Source of the DNA: Thermoproteota archaeon
GTDB taxonomy: Archaea; Korarchaeota; Korarchaeia; Korarchaeales; Korarchaeaceae
NCBI GenBank assembly: GCA_027491785.1
Contig: JAOZGJ010000101.1
Coordinates: 101,007 to 165,006, forward strand
Reading direction: 5' to 3'
DNA: 64,000 bases
The notes beneath the pieces were generated by a model. The model saw only the letters and a program-made list of their open reading frames with translations, searched no databases and was not told the origin of the DNA. Shown here piece after piece: positions 61,695 to 64,000 of this stretch (position 1 is its first letter; each line of letters opens with the position of its first letter). The position numbers and the translations under genes are program-made.

Positions 61695-63338
61695 ATGTCC
61701 GTTGCTGGAGGAGCTGGAGGAGGCGAAGGAGCTGGAGCTATTCCTGTTCTCATATTGAAGGAAGGAACTTCTAGAACTAGGGGAAGAGAGGCACTCAGGC
61801 TAAATATTACAGTAGCTAAAGCTATAGCTGATACTATTAGAACATCACTCAGTCCGAAGGGCATGCAGAAGATGCTAGTCGATCCATTTGGAGATGTGAT
61901 AATAACGCATGATGGCGCTACCATAATGAAGGAGATAGAAGTAGAGCACCCAACTGCTAAGATGATGGTGGACTTAGCTAAATCTCAGGAACAGGAGGCA
62001 GGGGACGGCACTACCACTGTCGTCCTCCTAGCTGGTGAGCTGCTAGCCAAAGCAGAGGATCTCTTAGATATGGGTATTCATCCTACAGTTATAATATCCG
62101 GATACAGAAAAGCTACAGAGAAGGCTATTGAGTATCTGAATGAAATCTCCATGAAGGCTCAATGGAATGATAAGGAGCTACTAAAGAAGATAGCCAAGCT
62201 TGCTATGAGCAGCAAGTCTGCAAGAGTTGCCCAAGACTATCTAGCTGATCTAGTAGTTGACGCTGCTTTACAAGTTGTTGAAGAGAGAGATGGAAAGAGA
62301 ATCGTTGATCTCGATAATATAAAGCTTGAGAAAAAAGAGGGTGGCTCTCTCTTCGATACTAAGCTGATCAGAGGGATAGTAATAGATAAGGAAGTAGTAC
62401 ACCCCAGAATGCCTAGGAGGATCGAGAACGCTAAGATAGCATTGATAGAGAGTGCCCTTGAAATAAAGAAACCTGAGTTATCTTCTAAGATAAGAGTTAC
62501 CTCTCCAACTCAAGTAAAGGGATTCCTTGATCAAGAAAAGCAGATGCTAGCTGAATTAGTGGAGAAGATAGCCGCTACTGGCGCCAACGTAGTGTTCTGC
62601 CAGAAGGGAATAGATGATATTGCCCAGCACTTCCTAGCTAAACACGGTATACTGGCAGTCAGGAGAGTAAGGAAGTCAGACATGGAGAAACTAGCGAAGG
62701 CTACAGGAGCTAAGATAGTTGTTAACGTCAAGGAAATATCAGAAAAAGATCTAGGCTACTCTGAGCTTGTTGAAGAGAGGAGAGTTGGAGAGGATAAGAT
62801 GGTCTTTGTAGAAGGCTGCAAGGATCCAAGGGCTGTGAGCATACTGATAAGAGGCGGAGAAAAGCAGATGATAGATGAGGCTGAGAGGAATCTTCATGAT
62901 GCTTTAAGTGTCGTCAGGAACGTTATAGAGGATGAGAAGATCGTTGTAGGAGCAGGTGCATCATGGATAGACCTAGTGCTTAAGTTAAGGGACTATGCTG
63001 TACAGCTAGGCGGCAAAGAACAGAACGTTATAGAGAAATTTGCAGAGGCCATAGAGTCCATACCTAAGACTTTAATAGAGAATGCCGGCCATGACCCGAT
63101 AGTGAAATTAGCTGAGCTTAGGAAGGCCCATGCGGAAGGTAAGAGAGAGTATGGATTCAATATATTCACAGGGGAAATAGAGAATATGTATGAAAAGGAT
63201 GTGATAGAGCCAGAGAGAGTTATAAGAAGGGCAATAGAATCTGCCTCTGAGTTTGCCACTACGCTCCTCAAGATAGATGACATAATAGCAGCAGCAGGTA
63301 AGAAGTTTGAGCCTGGAAAGGGTAAAGGTGCCGAGTAA
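61695..63338 (+). CDS. Thermosome subunit (group II chaperonin)
   Basis: A 547-residue CCT/thermosome subunit. ATPase motifs are LSPKGMQKMLVDPFGDVIITHDGATI, EAGDGTTTVVLLAGELL and, in the C-terminal equatorial half, GAGASWIDLVLKLRDYA. The N-terminus is Gly/Ala-rich (MSVAGGAGGGEGAGAIP). The usual C-terminal GGM repeats are missing; it ends KFEPGKGKGAE. ATG 61695 is seven bases after GAGGTGAT. A TATA-like TTTTTTAAC or TTATAAC near 61614-61636 and a GGGT/ACCC stem are upstream. It overlaps rpoK. Confidence 0.95.
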   Translation: MSVAGGAGGGEGAGAIPVLILKEGTSRTRGREALRLNITVAKAIADTIRTSLSPKGMQKMLVDPFGDVIITHDGATIMKEIEVEHPTAKMMVDLAKSQEQEAGDGTTTVVLLAGELLAKAEDLLDMGIHPTVIISGYRKATEKAIEYLNEISMKAQWNDKELLKKIAKLAMSSKSARVAQDYLADLVVDAALQVVEERDGKRIVDLDNIKLEKKEGGSLFDTKLIRGIVIDKEVVHPRMPRRIENAKIALIESALEIKKPELSSKIRVTSPTQVKGFLDQEKQMLAELVEKIAATGANVVFCQKGIDDIAQHFLAKHGILAVRRVRKSDMEKLAKATGAKIVVNVKEISEKDLGYSELVEERRVGEDKMVFVEGCKDPRAVSILIRGGEKQMIDEAERNLHDALSVVRNVIEDEKIVVGAGASWIDLVLKLRDYAVQLGGKEQNVIEKFAEAIESIPKTLIENAGHDPIVKLAELRKAHAEGKREYGFNIFTGEIENMYEKDVIEPERVIRRAIESASEFATTLLKIDDIIAAAGKKFEPGKGKGAE

Positions 63339-63600
63339 GTTGGAAGAGGACGGTGGTCTACTGGGACCGAAGAGGCTCACCAAATTTGAGAAAATACGAA
63401 TAATATCCATCAGAGCCCAGCAGATCGCTTCCGGTTCTCCTTTATTTTTAAATGAGAGTGAGATACCTGAGGGAGTAACAGATCCCGTTGAGCTTGCTAA
63501 ATTAGAGATAAGGAAGGGTAGGCTACCTCTTATACTAGAGAGAAAACAAGGAGAGAAGATATCCTTGTTAGATCTGAGAGAACTCCTTAAGGAAGAGTAA
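63325..63600 (+). CDS. rpoK: DNA-directed RNA polymerase subunit K
   Basis: This is the 91-residue archaeal RpoK/Rpb6. The conserved body begins LTKFEKIRIISIRAQQIASGSP and ends TDPVELAKLEIRKGRLPLILERK. GTG 63325 follows AAAGGGTAAAG. Earlier starts (TTG 63307) and the later TTG 63337 are alternatives. It overlaps the thermosome stop by 14 bases, so chaperonin and RNA polymerase subunit are probably transcribed together. Confidence 0.9.
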   Translation, partial: KVPSKLEEDGGLLGPKRLTKFEKIRIISIRAQQIASGSPLFLNESEIPEGVTDPVELAKLEIRKGRLPLILERKQGEKISLLDLRELLKEE

Positions 63601-63696
63601 CTTTTTTAATTGCTGAATGCCTATTGAGATACAGCTCGCCCTCCAGGCTCCCCAGTGAAAGAGGCGGGCCTTAGTAGGAAAAGAGGTGATATGGAA

Positions 63697-63978
63697 ATGG
63701 TGGCTGAGGAAGGAATTGTCTATGTTGGTAAGAAGCCTGCTATCAATTACGTTATGGCTACTACCCTCCAGATAAATAGAGGTGTAAAGAAGATCGTCTT
63801 AAAGGCCAGAGGAAGATCCATATCTAGAGCAGTAGATGTTGCTGAAATTACAAGGCTCAAGTATTTCCCTGGTAAGATAAAGATCACCGATCTCAGGACA
63901 GGCACTGAAGAGATAATAGACGAAAACGGTAGCAGGAGAGATATAAGCGTTATAGAGATAGAGCTCACCCAAGTGTGA
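63697..63978 (+). CDS. albA: Alba family DNA/RNA-binding protein
   Basis: A 93-residue Alba protein: EEGIVYVGKKPAINYVMATTLQINRG, VLKARGRSISRAVDVAEITRLKYF, KITDLRTGTEEIIDENGSRRDISVIEIEL. It coats chromosomal DNA and binds RNA. ATG 63697 has the best ribosome-binding-site spacing; ATG 63691 and a longer frame to 63655 are less likely. T-rich sequence at 63600-63608 may be its TATA or the rpoK terminator. Confidence 0.95.
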   Translation: MVAEEGIVYVGKKPAINYVMATTLQINRGVKKIVLKARGRSISRAVDVAEITRLKYFPGKIKITDLRTGTEEIIDENGSRRDISVIEIELTQV

Positions 63979-63983
63979 GCCCG

Positions 63984-63997
63984 GGGGGAGAACCCCC
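63984..63997 (+). terminator. Hairpin after albA
   Basis: GGGGG, a 4-base loop AGAA, then CCCCC. It is a small strong hairpin just past the Alba stop, consistent with a terminator or the start of a structured RNA that continues beyond the window. Confidence 0.35.
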
Positions 63998-64000
63998 TCA

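Noticed and set aside
63601-63696. GC-rich partial inverted repeat before albA
   Set aside because: The arms (CGCCCTC and GAGGCGGG) do not pair well enough to support a structured RNA call.
1-64000. CRISPR arrays, insertion sequences, prophage or integrase att sites
   Set aside because: No regularly spaced repeats, transposase, integrase or phage genes were seen; tRNA 3' ends show no visible duplicated att-like segment in the window.

Overview
This 64-kb window is an archaeal chromosome segment, almost certainly from a hyperthermophilic or thermophilic member of the TACK group. Supporting genes are RNA polymerase subunit K, Alba, thermosome, an A-type ATP synthase, an RPA-like OB-fold protein, a short helicase-less XPF nuclease, archaeal PPAT and several ferredoxin-dependent 2-oxoacid oxidoreductases. 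A crenactin-type actin together with this gene mix points most to Korarchaeota or a nearby lineage. That placement is inference. Coding density is very high: no gene-free stretch exceeds 300 bases, and the longest gaps (about 356-546, 2231-2460, 5692-5982 and 23377-23609) are described as regulatory or RNA features. No rRNA, CRISPR array, insertion sequence or prophage was seen. Start codons are mixed ATG/GTG/TTG, with Shine-Dalgarno motifs inside operons and apparently leaderless first genes.

Layout: 1-957 has a truncated nuclease-like gene and YjbQ. 938-3747 has an MFS exporter divergent from TrpB2, with a perfect inverted repeat between their promoters. 3779-5691 has carbamate kinase and ornithine carbamoyltransferase. 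5983-10587 is a five-gene branched-chain amino acid ABC transporter (livKHMGF). 10597-15284 has a fused aconitase X (candidate mevalonate 5-phosphate dehydratase), an M42 aminopeptidase, a SIS protein, a HAD-like protein and PPAT. 15334-18223 encodes a four-subunit 2-oxoacid:ferredoxin oxidoreductase. 18247-24423 has a box C/D sRNA, rhomboid protease, class II aldolase, nucleotide-sugar dehydrogenase, KaiC-like ATPase, prenyl diphosphate synthase, Yip1 protein, a second C/D-like sRNA, tRNA-Met with intron, a VapBC-like pair and tRNA-Pro. 24453-28946 (minus strand) has an uncharacterised TRAM/TrmB/membrane-protein cluster, glycerate kinase and a Clp1-type RNA kinase. 29094-37840 has DUF72, crenactin, MGMT, RtcA, RPA, XPF, AsnRS and a UbiD decarboxylase. 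37912-46864 has HflX, an ECF S component, agmatinase, pyruvate oxidoreductase PorDAB without gamma, a secreted gluzincin protease, an amidohydrolase deaminase and a CYTH protein. 46894-56053 has tRNA-Leu and the A-type ATP synthase (F-H-E-A-B-D-C, with K and I on the opposite strand). 56134-63978 has a WecB epimerase with a TrkA-C-like tail, two DUF131 membrane proteins, HPS, an Lhr helicase, thermosome, RpoK and Alba.

The metabolic picture is a peptide and amino-acid fermenter: it imports branched-chain amino acids, uses peptidases, and oxidises 2-oxoacids with ferredoxin. Energy can be conserved through the ATP synthase and possibly carbamoyl phosphate. AcnX, UbiD and the prenyl synthase fit the archaeal modified mevalonate route to membrane lipids. 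WecB and the WecC-like dehydrogenase fit synthesis of an N-acetylmannosaminuronate-type surface sugar.

The most interesting signals are: two box C/D-type sRNAs with long terminal stems, one with exact 12-12-12 spacing; the WecB/TrkA-C fusion; a roughly 71-bp nested palindrome in front of porDAB; a VapBC-like pair between two tRNA genes whose starts appear to be CTG; AT-rich elements centred between divergent, apparently leaderless genes; and convergent genes whose two stop codons share one palindromic tetranucleotide.
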